Below are positions 15,702 to 24,164 of a DNA stretch of 45,290 nt, one piece after another. Origin of the DNA: Leisingera sp. JC1 (GTDB lineage: Bacteria > Pseudomonadota > Alphaproteobacteria > Rhodobacterales > Rhodobacteraceae). A program made the position numbers and the translations under genes. The notes beneath the pieces are model-generated. The model did no database searches, had not been told where the DNA came from, and saw nothing but the letters and a program-made list of their open reading frames with translations. Each line of letters begins with the position of its first letter. Positions within the stretch are counted from its first letter, which is position 1. Where the stretch lies: contig NZ_LYUZ01000158.1 in the NCBI RefSeq assembly GCF_001679925.1, positions 87,809 to 133,098 of the forward strand, in the 5' to 3' direction.

Positions 15702-16387
15702 TCTTCACCGCCTTTTTCAAGACCCTCGGCCAGACCGGCGACCCGCGCTTCCGCAAGGTGCTGTTCCTGGGGCTGGGGCTGACCATTGCCCTGCTGATCG
15801 CGGCCTACGCGGGCTTCCTGATGCTGATCCAATGGCTTGTCGGCCCTGAGGCCACGCTGCCGGTCCTGGGCGAAGTCACCTGGCTCGACGACCTCCTGTC
15901 GTTCGGCTCGCTGTTTTTCATGCTGTTCTTGTCGGTCTTCCTGATGGTGCCGGTGGCCTCCGCCATCACCTCGATGTTCCTGGAGGAAGTCGCCCAGGCG
16001 GTGGAGGACAAGCACTACCCGGCCCTGCCCCCGGCGGCCAAGGTGCCGTTCTGGGACGCGGTCAAGGACACGGTGAATTTCCTTGGCCTGCTGATCGCGG
16101 CCAACATCCTTGCGCTGTTCCTCTATGTGATGTTCCCGCCCGCGGCGCTGTTCATCTTCTGGGGCCTCAATGGCTTCCTCTTGGGCCGTGAATATTTCAC
16201 CCTCGCTGCCGCGCGCCGCGTCGGCACTGCTGAGGCCAAGAAGTTGCGCCGCCGCCATTCCACCACCATCTGGGCTGCCGGGACTCTGATGGCGGTGCCG
16301 CTGTCGGTGCCGCTGGTGAACCTGGTGATCCCGATCCTGGGCGCTGCCACCTTCACCCACATCTACCACGCGCTGGCCCGCCGCTAG
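15698..16387 (+). CDS. EI24 domain (CysZ-like) membrane protein
   Basis: This 229-residue integral membrane protein of the EI24 family includes E. coli CysZ. Hydrophobic helices are visible at about 22-46, 68-92, 121-150 and 195-220. The motif FLEEVAQAVEDKHYP lies after the second helix, as in other alphaproteobacterial members, and LNGFLLGREYFTLAA is in the C-terminal half. CysZ is a sulfate uptake protein, but no cys genes are nearby, so that function should not be assumed. It is coupled to the nitroreductase gene by a 4-bp overlap. Confidence 0.82.
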   Translation: MIFTAFFKTLGQTGDPRFRKVLFLGLGLTIALLIAAYAGFLMLIQWLVGPEATLPVLGEVTWLDDLLSFGSLFFMLFLSVFLMVPVASAITSMFLEEVAQAVEDKHYPALPPAAKVPFWDAVKDTVNFLGLLIAANILALFLYVMFPPAALFIFWGLNGFLLGREYFTLAAARRVGTAEAKKLRRRHSTTIWAAGTLMAVPLSVPLVNLVIPILGAATFTHIYHALARR

Positions 16388-16534
16388 GCCAGCGCCGCCC
16401 TCTCCGGCCTGCGCCGGGTCAAGGCCGGCGCCAGCCGCCGCGCGGCGCCATGCCCAACCGGCCGTGAGGCATATCAATGCCTCCCGGGCCAGGCGGGAGA
16501 TCCTGTTGTCTTGGTAGTCAGATGCGGAACCGGA
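16388..16534. repeat. GC-rich palindromic intergenic element
   Basis: The region between two convergent genes is dense in inverted repeats. The clearest is GAGGCAT-ATCA-ATGCCTC (16466-16483), flanked by GGCC on both sides (16460-16463, 16487-16490). Upstream of it are GGCGCC repeats around GCCGCGCGGC (about 16428-16449). It probably acts as a bidirectional transcription barrier or is a REP-like element; copies elsewhere cannot be checked here. Confidence 0.5.
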
Positions 16535-16810
16535 TCACTGCCGCTCCGGCATCATCCCCATCCAGTCGAAATCATGCACAGAGATCACGCCGGAGATGAT
16601 GATCGCGCAGATGACAGCCCACAGCACTGCGGCGACGCCGGTGGTGATCCAGGCCTTCTGCTTCAGGAAGTGCCTTTCCGGGGCGCCTGCATGGGTGCCG
16701 GGCACCACTTCACCCTTGTCGCCCTGGGTCTCCAGCCGGATTGGGATGATCACCAGGAAGGTCATGAACCAGATCACCGCATAAAGCACGATTGCGGATG
16801 TAATGCCCAT
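16535..16810 (-). CDS. DUF1467 family membrane protein
   Basis: This 91-residue protein has two membrane helices (about 3-23 and 55-76) and a loop with RLETQGDKGEVVPGT followed by the highly conserved GAPERHFLKQKA. This is the DUF1467 family, widespread in alphaproteobacteria and commonly next to the methylmalonyl-CoA epimerase gene, as here. It lies 56 bp after mce on the same strand. No biochemical function is known. Confidence 0.9.
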   Translation of the reverse strand: MGITSAIVLYAVIWFMTFLVIIPIRLETQGDKGEVVPGTHAGAPERHFLKQKAWITTGVAAVLWAVICAIIISGVISVHDFDWMGMMPERQ

Positions 16811-16866
16811 TTCCCTGATCTCCCGGAATTGCCCTGCCCCGCAGCCGGGACAGGGTGCTCATAGCG

Positions 16867-17271
16867 TCAAACTTCTTCGAGTTCCACCAGGCAGCCGTTG
16901 AAATCCTTGGGATGCAGGAACAGAACCGGCTTGCCATGGGCGCCGATCTTCGGCTCGCCAGAGCCCAGCACCCGCGCGCCTTCGGCCTGCAGGTGGTCGC
17001 GGGCCGCCAGGATATCCTCGACCTCGTAACAGACATGGTGGATGCCGCCGGCCGGGTTCTTTTCCAGAAAGCCGTTGATGGGGGAGTTCTCTCCCAGCGG
17101 ATACAACAGCTCGATCTTGGTGTTGGGCAGTTCGATGAACACCACGGTGACGCCGTGATCCGGCTCATCCTGCGGGTCGCCCACCTTGGCGCCCAGCGCG
17201 TTGCGGTATTGCGCCGAGGCGGCCTCCAGGTCGGGGACAGCAATGGCAACATGGTTCAAGCGGCCGATCAT
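16867..17271 (-). CDS. mce: Methylmalonyl-CoA epimerase
   Basis: This 134-residue enzyme of the vicinal-oxygen-chelate superfamily interconverts (R)- and (S)-methylmalonyl-CoA in propionyl-CoA breakdown and the ethylmalonyl-CoA pathway. Metal ligands are recognisable: His7 in LNHVAIAVPD, His in GIHHVCYEV, and Glu in the C-terminal LVELEE. The signatures KIELLYPLGENSPI and FLHPKDFNG are diagnostic. The length equals the family norm. Its downstream DUF1467 neighbour is the usual alphaproteobacterial context. Confidence 0.95.
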   Translation of the reverse strand: MIGRLNHVAIAVPDLEAASAQYRNALGAKVGDPQDEPDHGVTVVFIELPNTKIELLYPLGENSPINGFLEKNPAGGIHHVCYEVEDILAARDHLQAEGARVLGSGEPKIGAHGKPVLFLHPKDFNGCLVELEEV

Positions 17272-17387
17272 CTCTGTTGTGCTCCTCTCACAAACATTCC
17301 TCCGCTGCGGTTATGGGGGCTTTGCTGCGCCGCGGCAAGTGCGCCAATCCGCACGGGCCGGGGCAACCGGCTGCAGCGCGCGCCGCG

Positions 17388-17402
17388 TTAACGAGTAATT
17401 AG
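17388..17402. promoter_or_regulatory. Near-match CtrA-type site
   Basis: TTAACGAGTAATTAG fits TTAA-N7-TTAA with one mismatch in the last base. It lies 46 bp upstream of the response-regulator start. Confidence 0.35.
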
Positions 17403-17448
17403 CCTCGATTCCCTAGCGTTGGAACATATCCGGCTAGGAGGATGTGTT

Positions 17449-18168
17449 ATGGACGATTCGGAACTGTTCGCGGCAGCCCAGCGCCTGCCCACCACCCGGC
17501 GCCCGCTTCTGGGGCTGACCATCCTGGTGGTGGAAGACAGCCGCTTTGCCTGCGAGGCGCTGCGCCTTCTGTGCCTGCGCAGCGGTGCCCGGATCAGGCG
17601 CGCCGATTGCCTGAAGTCCGCCCGCCGCCATCTGCAGGTCTACCGGCCTTCGGTGCTGATCGCCGATGTCGGGCTGCCGGACGGTTCCGGCCTTGACCTG
17701 ATCCGCGAACTGGCGGACGCCAGCCCGCGCCCGAGCGTGATCCTCGCCACTTCCGGCGATTCCAGCCTGTCGGAGGCCGCGATTGAGGCCGGCGCCGCAG
17801 GTTTCCTGGAAAAGCCGATCACCTCGCTGGCCGCTTTCCAACAGGCGGTGCTGTCCAGCATGCCCGCCGACCGTCAGCCTTCCGGCCCGCGCGCGCTCAG
17901 CGATGAAACCGTGGAACCGGACCTGATCGCCTTCCGCGACGACATGGCCCATGCCGCCGATGTTCTGAACATGGGGCAGGAGGAAAAGACCCTGGCATAT
18001 CTGGCGCAGTTCGTGGGCGGCGTTGCCCGCAGCGCCGGCGACCGGCCGCTGGCCGATGCTGCCGACCGGCTGGCCCGCTCGCGGCAGAAGGGCAAACCGC
18101 TCACACAGGACGCCGCCACGCTGGCCGGACTGGTGCAGGAGCGGCTGCAGCGCCGCGCGGCGATCTGA
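17449..18168 (+). CDS. Response regulator with receiver domain and helical C-terminus
   Basis: This 239-residue protein has a CheY-like receiver at about residues 22-140. The acidic pair E29/D30 (LVVEDSR), the phospho-acceptor D73 (LIADVGLPDGSG), T101/S102 and K122 (FLEKPIT) are all intact. The C-terminal 100 residues show no DNA-binding or enzymatic motif and look helical, with ARSAGDRPLADAADRLARS. They could be an HPt-like or protein-docking region, although I see no clear phosphoacceptor histidine in it. The start ATG follows a strong AGGAGG at 7 nt. No histidine kinase is adjacent. A near CtrA-type site lies in the promoter region. Confidence 0.85.
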   Translation: MDDSELFAAAQRLPTTRRPLLGLTILVVEDSRFACEALRLLCLRSGARIRRADCLKSARRHLQVYRPSVLIADVGLPDGSGLDLIRELADASPRPSVILATSGDSSLSEAAIEAGAAGFLEKPITSLAAFQQAVLSSMPADRQPSGPRALSDETVEPDLIAFRDDMAHAADVLNMGQEEKTLAYLAQFVGGVARSAGDRPLADAADRLARSRQKGKPLTQDAATLAGLVQERLQRRAAI

Positions 18169-18169
18169 T

Positions 18170-18313
18170 ATGCTGGAAGCCTGCATGCTCGCCCTTGCCA
18201 CGCTGGTCATCGTGCTGTACGGCCAGCTCCGCCTGGAAGCCCGCGCCATCCGCCGCAACCGTTCCCGCGCAGCCCGCGGCCATGCCCTGATCCTGCAGCC
18301 GCGCGGACGTTAA
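18170..18313 (+). CDS. Small membrane peptide downstream of the response regulator
   Basis: A 47-codon frame opens 1 bp after the response-regulator stop. It encodes one hydrophobic helix (MLALATLVIVLYGQL, residues 6-20) followed by a strongly basic tail (RAIRRNRSRAARG). Such a layout, an N-out helix with a positive cytoplasmic tail, is typical of small membrane proteins. The tight spacing suggests coupling to the regulator. There is no independent ribosome site, so the call stays tentative. Confidence 0.45.
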   Translation: MLEACMLALATLVIVLYGQLRLEARAIRRNRSRAARGHALILQPRGR

Positions 18314-18540
18314 GCCCGGACAGAACCAGCTGCCGCCGCGTCTGCAGGCTGCAGTACGAACACCGCCCGCAGCAGGATCCCTCAGCGCCGTTCCGCAAAC
18401 AGCGCAACGGTCAGGAAGGATCAGCCTGCGCCCCTTTCTCTCCCCGTCTTTCCCGCAATTCTCCCGCGCCCGCAGCCGCACGGCTCGCGCCGTGCCGCTT
18501 GGCGGCCTTGGCCCGGCTTTGAACCAATGACACCAGAACT

Positions 18541-19758
18541 CTACAGCAAGAGCCCAGGGTTGCCGCCCATGTCCAGTCCGGGAAACACATCAGTTTCAAG
18601 CCCGCTCCGCCCGGCACCGGTCAACCCATGCAGCAGCCAGGCAAGGGAACTGCGCACATCCGCGGTTGGCATCAGATCGCGACGGTCATAGAGATCCGCC
18701 TCCGCCAGCCCCGGCCAGCGCCCCAGCACCCGCCCGCCGCGGATGGCACCGCCTGCCAGCAGCATAGCACCGCCGGTTCCGTGGTCGGTGCCGCCGGTGC
18801 CGTTCTCGCGCACGGTGCGGCCGAATTCAGTCACCGCAGCCACCGCCGTCTTGCCCCAGACTTCCGGCCCCAAGCCCGACTGCAAAGTCAGAACGGTCTC
18901 CGACAGCCGCCCCAGCGCGTTTCTCAGGCCATTGGCCTGCCGATGATGGGTATCCCAGCCATTGATAGAGAAAGCCGCAATCCGGCTGTCGCCGCGCAGC
19001 TGCTGCGCCGCATAGGCGGCGACTTCGGCGTGTGCTTTGCCTTTGGGAACGGTCATCATGGACATCATCATATCCTCAGCATCGCTGCCGCCGCCCCCGG
19101 CACCCAAGGAGAGATCCTGCCGGGTCAGCTCCAGCGCCTCGTTCAGCGCGGCGTGGAACAGCGGGTCCTCCTCCATCAGAAGCCCCGCCAGCCGCTCCGC
19201 TTGGGGGCTCATCATCAGCCCGGCACCCGGCGCCCATTGCGATACCGGCGCGTCTCCCTCCATCAGCAGCATCCGTTCCTGGCCGATGGCAAAGGCAGTG
19301 CGCGCCTCGGCCCCCGGAACCAGCTGCAGCAGGCGGTTCAGCCAGCCGCCTTCCGCCTGCCCCAGCCCGGCAGTGCCCGCCTCCAGCAGATCCTGGCCAT
19401 CGAAGTGGCTGCGCCGGTCGCGGTAGGGCGTGGAGACCGCCTGCACAAACCCCAGCTGCCCCGCGTGCCACAATGGCAGCAGCGGCGCCAGCCCCGGGTG
19501 CAGCGTATAAAACCCGTCCAGATCCGCCGCCCCCGCAGCCGGACCGCCAGACAGTGTCCGGCGCAGCCCGGCATAATCCGGATCGCCGTAAGGCTGCACC
19601 ACATCCACCGCGTCCATGCCGCCGCGCAGGATGATCACCACCAGCCTGGTATCCCAGGACGCAGCCGCAAGGGTCACCGGGGTCAGCAGCGGACTGGCCG
19701 CCAGCGAGCAGCCCAGCGCAGCGGAGCGGGTCAGCAGGGAACGTCGTGTCAGGTTCAT
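18541..19758 (-). CDS. DUF1501 domain protein (Tat-exported)
   Basis: This 405-residue protein starts MNLTRRSLLTRSAALG, a twin-arginine (R5 R6) export signal followed by a hydrophobic stretch and Ala-rich cleavage site. DUF1501 segments include VVIILRGGMDAVDVV, GFYTLHPGLAPLLPLW, SHFDGQDLLE and TEFGRTVRENGTGGTDHGTGG. The last is the conserved metal-ligand-like region of this alkaline-phosphatase-fold family. The frame has a GTG one codon earlier; ATG 19758 is better placed behind GGAGG. The gene follows the DUF1800 gene by 15 bp. The pair is a recurrent two-gene unit of unknown substrate, presumably periplasmic. Confidence 0.9.
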   Translation of the reverse strand: MNLTRRSLLTRSAALGCSLAASPLLTPVTLAAASWDTRLVVIILRGGMDAVDVVQPYGDPDYAGLRRTLSGGPAAGAADLDGFYTLHPGLAPLLPLWHAGQLGFVQAVSTPYRDRRSHFDGQDLLEAGTAGLGQAEGGWLNRLLQLVPGAEARTAFAIGQERMLLMEGDAPVSQWAPGAGLMMSPQAERLAGLLMEEDPLFHAALNEALELTRQDLSLGAGGGGSDAEDMMMSMMTVPKGKAHAEVAAYAAQQLRGDSRIAAFSINGWDTHHRQANGLRNALGRLSETVLTLQSGLGPEVWGKTAVAAVTEFGRTVRENGTGGTDHGTGGAMLLAGGAIRGGRVLGRWPGLAEADLYDRRDLMPTADVRSSLAWLLHGLTGAGRSGLETDVFPGLDMGGNPGLLL

Positions 19759-19773
19759 CACAATGGCCTCCTG

Positions 19774-21159
19774 TCAGCGGCGCTGAAATGCGGGAGAGGA
19801 CAGGATCAGTCCGACCCCTTCGGTTCGGGTTTCCGCAGCGCGGGCGGCAAAACGGACGCGCTCATTGGCATAGCTCCCCAAGGAAGCCTCTGCAAAGTCC
19901 CGCGGGTCCGGCAGGTCTTGCAGCAGCCGCCGCGGTGCCGCCATTGTCCAGCGCAGCCGGGCAGCCAGGGCATGCGGAGTGATCCAGGCGGCGTCCTCTT
20001 CGGGCCAGCCATCCGGTCCGCCGCCCCCCCCCCAGCGCTGCCCCATAGGTATCAGCGGCGCCAGCAGCAGCCGGTTCAGCTGCCCCGGCCTCAGACGGGC
20101 AATCCGGGCCTCCGGCACCGCCAGCGCCCGGCAGGCGGAGGCCAGAAAATCAAACGGCGGCTTCACATTGCGCAGCTCCGGCGCCCAGGCCGCCGGATGC
20201 TCCAGCAGCGCTGCATAGACCTGCATCAGATCACCGCCGGTGGACTGATACCGCGCTGCCATGTGATCCACCAAATCGGGATCCGGCACGTCAGCGGTGA
20301 AATGCACCGCCAGTTTCCAGGCGATATGGCGCGCGGTGGCGGGATGGCGGGCCAGATCACGCAGGGCTGACAGAACCTGCCCCAGTTCCGGCTTGCCGCC
20401 GCCGTATGCCTTTTCCAGCACCGTCTCAGCGCCCGGCTCCGCCATCCCGGGCCGGAACATGAACCCGTCCTTGGCATTGTAGGAAAGCCCGGTGAACAAT
20501 TCAGCCAGCTGCCGCACATCCGTCTGGCTGTAGGGGCCGTCCACCCCCAACGTATGCAGTTCCAGCACCTCGCGTGCCAGATTCTCGTTCAGCCCCGCCA
20601 GCCGCTTGTGCCGCTTCGCGGCCCGGCTGGCCGGGCCGGCAGAGTTGCTCTGATCCAGATAGTGCAGCATCAGCGGGCTGGTGACGGCCGCGATCAGCAA
20701 GTTCTCGAACCGGCCCGCCAGATGCGGCCGGACCACAGTTTCCGCATAGGGTGCCGCCATGACCCGCAAAGCGGCGTTCTTGCCTTGCGCCGTGAAATGA
20801 TCGGCCCAGAACAGCACCAGCCGCTCGCGAAAGCCGTCACGGGTATGCACATGGCGCAGCAGGTGCTGGCCGTGCCATCCGATGCGGGCGTGATTGTGCG
20901 CCCTCCGGAAATCCGTGAAGGCCTTGTCGGCAGACTCGTAACCGGGCTTGCCTTCCTGCTGACTGCGCTCTTTCTTCAGCCGCCAGTAGGTCCGGGGCCC
21001 GGCCATCGCCTCATCGAAACCAGGTACCGGAAAGGCCCGCGCGGCATCATCCACCTCCTGAAGGCGCTCCAGCATATCTGCTGCCGACGCCGGCGGCGGA
21101 AGCAGCGGCGACAGCCCGGCGCCAAAGCGGATCTCTGCCAAGTCACTGTCAAACCGCAT
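19774..21159 (-). CDS. DUF1800 domain protein
   Basis: This 461-residue protein has the DUF1800 core: LVLFWADHFT, YAETVVRPHLAGRFENLL, SPLMLHYLDQSNS, NENLAREVLELHTLGVDG, and ELFTGLSY. The C-terminal part has PFDFLASACRAL and SSPAFQRR. DUF1800 proteins are nearly always encoded next to DUF1501 proteins, as here. The function of the pair is unknown. The protein has no obvious export signal; possibly it travels with its Tat-exported partner, but that is inference. A run of nine C (about 20026-20034) encodes four glycines and is prone to slippage. Confidence 0.88.
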   Translation of the reverse strand: MRFDSDLAEIRFGAGLSPLLPPPASAADMLERLQEVDDAARAFPVPGFDEAMAGPRTYWRLKKERSQQEGKPGYESADKAFTDFRRAHNHARIGWHGQHLLRHVHTRDGFRERLVLFWADHFTAQGKNAALRVMAAPYAETVVRPHLAGRFENLLIAAVTSPLMLHYLDQSNSAGPASRAAKRHKRLAGLNENLAREVLELHTLGVDGPYSQTDVRQLAELFTGLSYNAKDGFMFRPGMAEPGAETVLEKAYGGGKPELGQVLSALRDLARHPATARHIAWKLAVHFTADVPDPDLVDHMAARYQSTGGDLMQVYAALLEHPAAWAPELRNVKPPFDFLASACRALAVPEARIARLRPGQLNRLLLAPLIPMGQRWGGGGGPDGWPEEDAAWITPHALAARLRWTMAAPRRLLQDLPDPRDFAEASLGSYANERVRFAARAAETRTEGVGLILSSPAFQRR

Positions 21160-21342
21160 TTCCCCGCTCTCTCCCTGGATCGGCTGCCTGCCTGCAGGTT
21201 AGAGCAACACCGCTCCGGTCCACAGGTGAATTTAAAGTGATACGCAAGTTTCCGCGGTCTCCGTCGTTTGCCTGGCGATTTTTTCCGGAAACATTTTACC
21301 GGCGAGGAGTTTTCGCAAATTTCAGGCCGCTCTCACCTGCAA

Positions 21343-21378
21343 TTGAAAAGGCCCGGGCGTTTGCCCGGGCCTTTTCAA
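21343..21378. terminator. aspS terminator (perfect bidirectional hairpin)
   Basis: A perfect 16-bp stem (TTGAAAAGGCCCGGGC and its complement, loop GTTT) lies 15 bp after the aspS stop on the minus strand. The A/T ends of the stem provide U-runs in both directions. Confidence 0.93.
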
Positions 21379-21392
21379 AATTCTTGCTGCGG

Positions 21393-23177
21393 TTACTGAT
21401 CCTGCGGGATCACCCGCAGGCCCAGCTCCATCAGCTGCTCGCTCAGCGGTTCCGACGGCGCCGACATCATCAGGTCCTCGGCGCGCTGGTTCATCGGGAA
21501 CATGATGACCTCGCGGATGTTGGCCTCATCGGCCAGCAGCATCACCATACGGTCGATGCCGGCCGCGCAGCCGCCATGCGGCGGGGCGCCGTACTGGAAG
21601 GCGTTGACCATGCCGCCAAAGCGCTTCTTGACTTCGTCCTCACCGTAACCGGCAATTTCAAAGGCCTTGAACATGATTTCCGGCTTGTGGTTCCGGATCG
21701 CGCCGGAGACCAGCTCGTAACCGTTGCAGGCGAGGTCGTACTGGAAGCCCTTCACGGCCAGCGGATCGCTCAGCAGCGCGTCCATGCCGCCCTGCGGCAT
21801 CGAGAACGGGTTGTGCTCGAAATCGATCTTGCCGGTTTCCTCGTCCTTCTCGTAGATCGGGAAGTCGACGATCCAGGCAAAGGCAAAGCGGTCCTTGTCG
21901 ATCAGGCCCAGCTCCTCGCCGATGACGGTGCGGGCCTTGCCTGCGACGCCTTCAAACGCCTTCGGCTTGCCGCCCAGGAAGAAGGCCGCGTCGCCGACGC
22001 CCAGGCCCAGCTGCTGGCGGATCGCCTCGGTGCGCTCCGGGCCGATGTTCTTGGCCAGCGGGCCTGCGGCCTCGATGCCTTCGCCCTGATCGCGCCAGAA
22101 GATATAGCCCATGCCCGGCAGGCCTTCGCCCTGGGCAAACTTGTTCATCCGGTCGCAGAACTTGCGCGAGCCGCCGGTCGGCGCCGGGATGGCGCGGATT
22201 TCGGTGCCTTCGTTTTCCAACAGGTTTGCAAAGATCGCGAACCCGGACCCGCGGAAATGCTCGGAGCAGTCCTGCATCTTGATCGGGTTGCGCAGGTCCG
22301 GCTTGTCGGTGCCGTACCATTTGGCGGCATCCTTGTAGGAAATCTGCGGCCAGTCCGCGGCGGCATCCACCTTGCGGCCGCCGCCGAATTCCTCGAACAC
22401 GCCCGCCATCACCGGCGCGATGGTGTCGAACACATCCTGCTGGGTGACAAAGGACATTTCCATGTCCAGCTGGTAGAAGTCCGCGGGCGAGCGGTCGGCG
22501 CGCGGGTCTTCGTCGCGGAAACAGGGCGCGATCTGGAAATACTTGTCAAAGCCCGACACCATCATCAGCTGCTTGAACTGCTGCGGCGCCTGCGGCAGCG
22601 CGTAGAACTTGCCCGGGTGCAGGCGCGACGGCACCAGGAAGTCTCGCGCGCCCTCGGGGGAGGAGGCGGTGATGATCGGGGTCTGGTATTCGTTGAAGCC
22701 GATATCCCACATCCGCTTGCGGATCGACTGGATCATGTTGGCGCGCAGCACCATGTTCTTCTGCATCTTCTCGCGGCGCAGGTCCAGGTAGCGGTAGCGC
22801 AGGCGGGTTTCCTCCGGATATTCCTGCTCGCCGAAGACCATCAGCGGCAGTTCCTCGGATTTGCCCAGCACCTCGATATCGCGGATGAAGACCTCAACCT
22901 CGCCGGTCGGGATCTTGGGGTTCACCAGGCTCTCGTCGCGCGCCAGCACGTTGCCGTCGATGCGGATGCACCACTCAGAACGGACCTTCTCGATCTCGGC
23001 AAACACCGGGCTGTCCGGGTCGGCCATCACCTGGGTCACGCCGTAGTGGTCGCGCAGGTCGATGAACAGCAGGCCGCCGTGGTCGCGGACGCGGTGGACC
23101 CAGCCCGACAGGCGGACGGTTTCACCGACGTTGGATTTGTTCAGTTCGGCGCAGGTGTGGCTGCGGTAGGCGTGCAT
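21393..23177 (-). CDS. aspS: Aspartyl-tRNA synthetase (class II, bacterial type)
   Basis: This 594-residue enzyme charges tRNA-Asp, and possibly tRNA-Asn. The N-terminal OB-fold anticodon domain contains [20 protein letters not shown]. Class II motif 2 is in the [10 protein letters not shown] region, the bacterial GAD insert spans about 300-420, and motif 3 lies in [16 protein letters not shown]. The frame is open to 23291; ATG 23177 gives the standard start [12 protein letters not shown]. His33 in RVRDH occupies the position occupied by Leu30 in E. coli AspRS. A histidine there is reported for non-discriminating AspRS enzymes that also form Asp-tRNA-Asn for GatCAB. It is transcribed alone, with a strong terminator. 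Confidence 0.96.
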   Translation of the reverse strand: MHAYRSHTCAELNKSNVGETVRLSGWVHRVRDHGGLLFIDLRDHYGVTQVMADPDSPVFAEIEKVRSEWCIRIDGNVLARDESLVNPKIPTGEVEVFIRDIEVLGKSEELPLMVFGEQEYPEETRLRYRYLDLRREKMQKNMVLRANMIQSIRKRMWDIGFNEYQTPIITASSPEGARDFLVPSRLHPGKFYALPQAPQQFKQLMMVSGFDKYFQIAPCFRDEDPRADRSPADFYQLDMEMSFVTQQDVFDTIAPVMAGVFEEFGGGRKVDAAADWPQISYKDAAKWYGTDKPDLRNPIKMQDCSEHFRGSGFAIFANLLENEGTEIRAIPAPTGGSRKFCDRMNKFAQGEGLPGMGYIFWRDQGEGIEAAGPLAKNIGPERTEAIRQQLGLGVGDAAFFLGGKPKAFEGVAGKARTVIGEELGLIDKDRFAFAWIVDFPIYEKDEETGKIDFEHNPFSMPQGGMDALLSDPLAVKGFQYDLACNGYELVSGAIRNHKPEIMFKAFEIAGYGEDEVKKRFGGMVNAFQYGAPPHGGCAAGIDRMVMLLADEANIREVIMFPMNQRAEDLMMSAPSEPLSEQLMELGLRVIPQDQ

Positions 23178-23510
23178 GGCTCGGCCTTTCGTTATGCGGG
23201 TCGCGGGTCCTTGGGGACCGTCATTCGGGAAATGCGCTAAGGGCGCGGAATTCGTCCGGGGTGGTACACAAGGTTGCAGCGCGCTTGTCAAGCAAACAGG
23301 GCCAATTCGGCCCAGTCTGACGCCTGAAATCGGCGGTTTCGCCTCCCGCCCCTTCCCGCCCCATCGCAGGTGCGACGGGGCCTCCAGGGTTGGGCCGGGC
23401 GCCGCGCCTGCAGCGCGGCGCGCAGCGCACCATCAGGTGCGCTGCCGGGCCCAATGGGCAAAGGCCCACTGGCGCCAGCCAAGGGGCCTTTGCCCGCGGG
23501 AGCGCGCCCG
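23178..23510. other. Intergenic region with three consecutive hairpins
   Basis: There is no convincing gene in these 333 bp. Three perfect inverted repeats follow one another. The first is a 9-bp pair starting GCGCCGCGC (23399-23421). The second is GCAGCGCACC-ATCA-GGTGCGCTGC (23422-23445). The third is GGGCAAAGGCCC/GGGCCTTTGCCC (23456-23495), whose loop holds a further palindrome, CTGGCGCCAG. The array lies 16 bp downstream of pabC and upstream of aspS. It may serve as a transcript 3' end or spacer element. Confidence 0.6.
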
Positions 23511-24164
23511 TTACACCAAATGTGCCGGGATCAGCCCGCGCAGGGAGTTGCCCATATGGACGGCTTTTGCGTCCTTCAGGTCCTCAAGGCCCAGCACAGC
23601 CTCCGCGCATTGGCCGCTGTCCAGCAGCACCTGCCGCAGGATGCCTGGCAGCAGGCCGCAGGAAAGCGGCGGCGTCACCAGCCGGCCGTCCGCGCTGGTG
23701 ACGAAGATGTTGGTGATGGTACCTTCGCAGACCTCGCCGCGCTGGTTCAGGAACAGCAGCTCGTCCACACCTTCGGGCAGTGCAGCGCGTGCGGTATCAT
23801 AGAGCGCGCGGCGGGTGGTCTTGTGCTGCAGCCAGATATCCCCGGCCTCCAGCCGGGTCTCCGCAATGCCGAGGCGCCATTCAGTGGGGGTGTTTCCCAA
23901 TGAAGCCGTGATCAGCGCCAATTGCCCCTGTCCATCCACAGTCAGGCGGCAGCGCAACGGGTCATCCCCGGCGGCCTCAGCCAGAACCGCCTGCGCCTGT
24001 TCAGGATCGAAAGGAATACCAAACGCCGCAGCGCTGCGCCCCATCCGGTCCAGATGCGGCTGCAAATGGCGGAACCCCTGCCCCGGATGCCAGCCCAGTG
24101 TCTCGATCAGGCGGAAAGCGGGATCGTTCTGGATGGTGTCACGCGGGCGAACCGGGCTTTCCAT
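23511..24164 (-). CDS. pabC: Aminodeoxychorismate lyase-like class IV aminotransferase
   Basis: This 217-residue PLP fold-type IV enzyme would release p-aminobenzoate and pyruvate from 4-amino-4-deoxychorismate for folate synthesis. The likely Schiff-base lysine is in LQHKTTRRALYD. The family signatures DELLFLNQRGEVCEGTITNIF and SCGLLPGILRQ are intact. The start ATG 24164 lies inside the end of pabB (58-bp overlap) and has GAGG about 7 nt upstream. The overlap and order, component I followed by lyase, make the assignment to PABA synthesis firm. The last part of the protein is short relative to E. coli PabC. Confidence 0.88.
   Translation of the reverse strand: MESPVRPRDTIQNDPAFRLIETLGWHPGQGFRHLQPHLDRMGRSAAAFGIPFDPEQAQAVLAEAAGDDPLRCRLTVDGQGQLALITASLGNTPTEWRLGIAETRLEAGDIWLQHKTTRRALYDTARAALPEGVDELLFLNQRGEVCEGTITNIFVTSADGRLVTPPLSCGLLPGILRQVLLDSGQCAEAVLGLEDLKDAKAVHMGNSLRGLIPAHLV

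Noticed and set aside
18478-18495. GCACGGC-TCGC-GCCGTGC hairpin in the gap before the DUF1501 stop
   Set aside because: Short, no U-run, ordinary for this base composition; the 227-bp gap (18314-18540) shows nothing else.
21237-23240. A 667-codon open frame antisense to aspS
   Set aside because: Shadow of aspS with unnatural composition and no recognisable domain.
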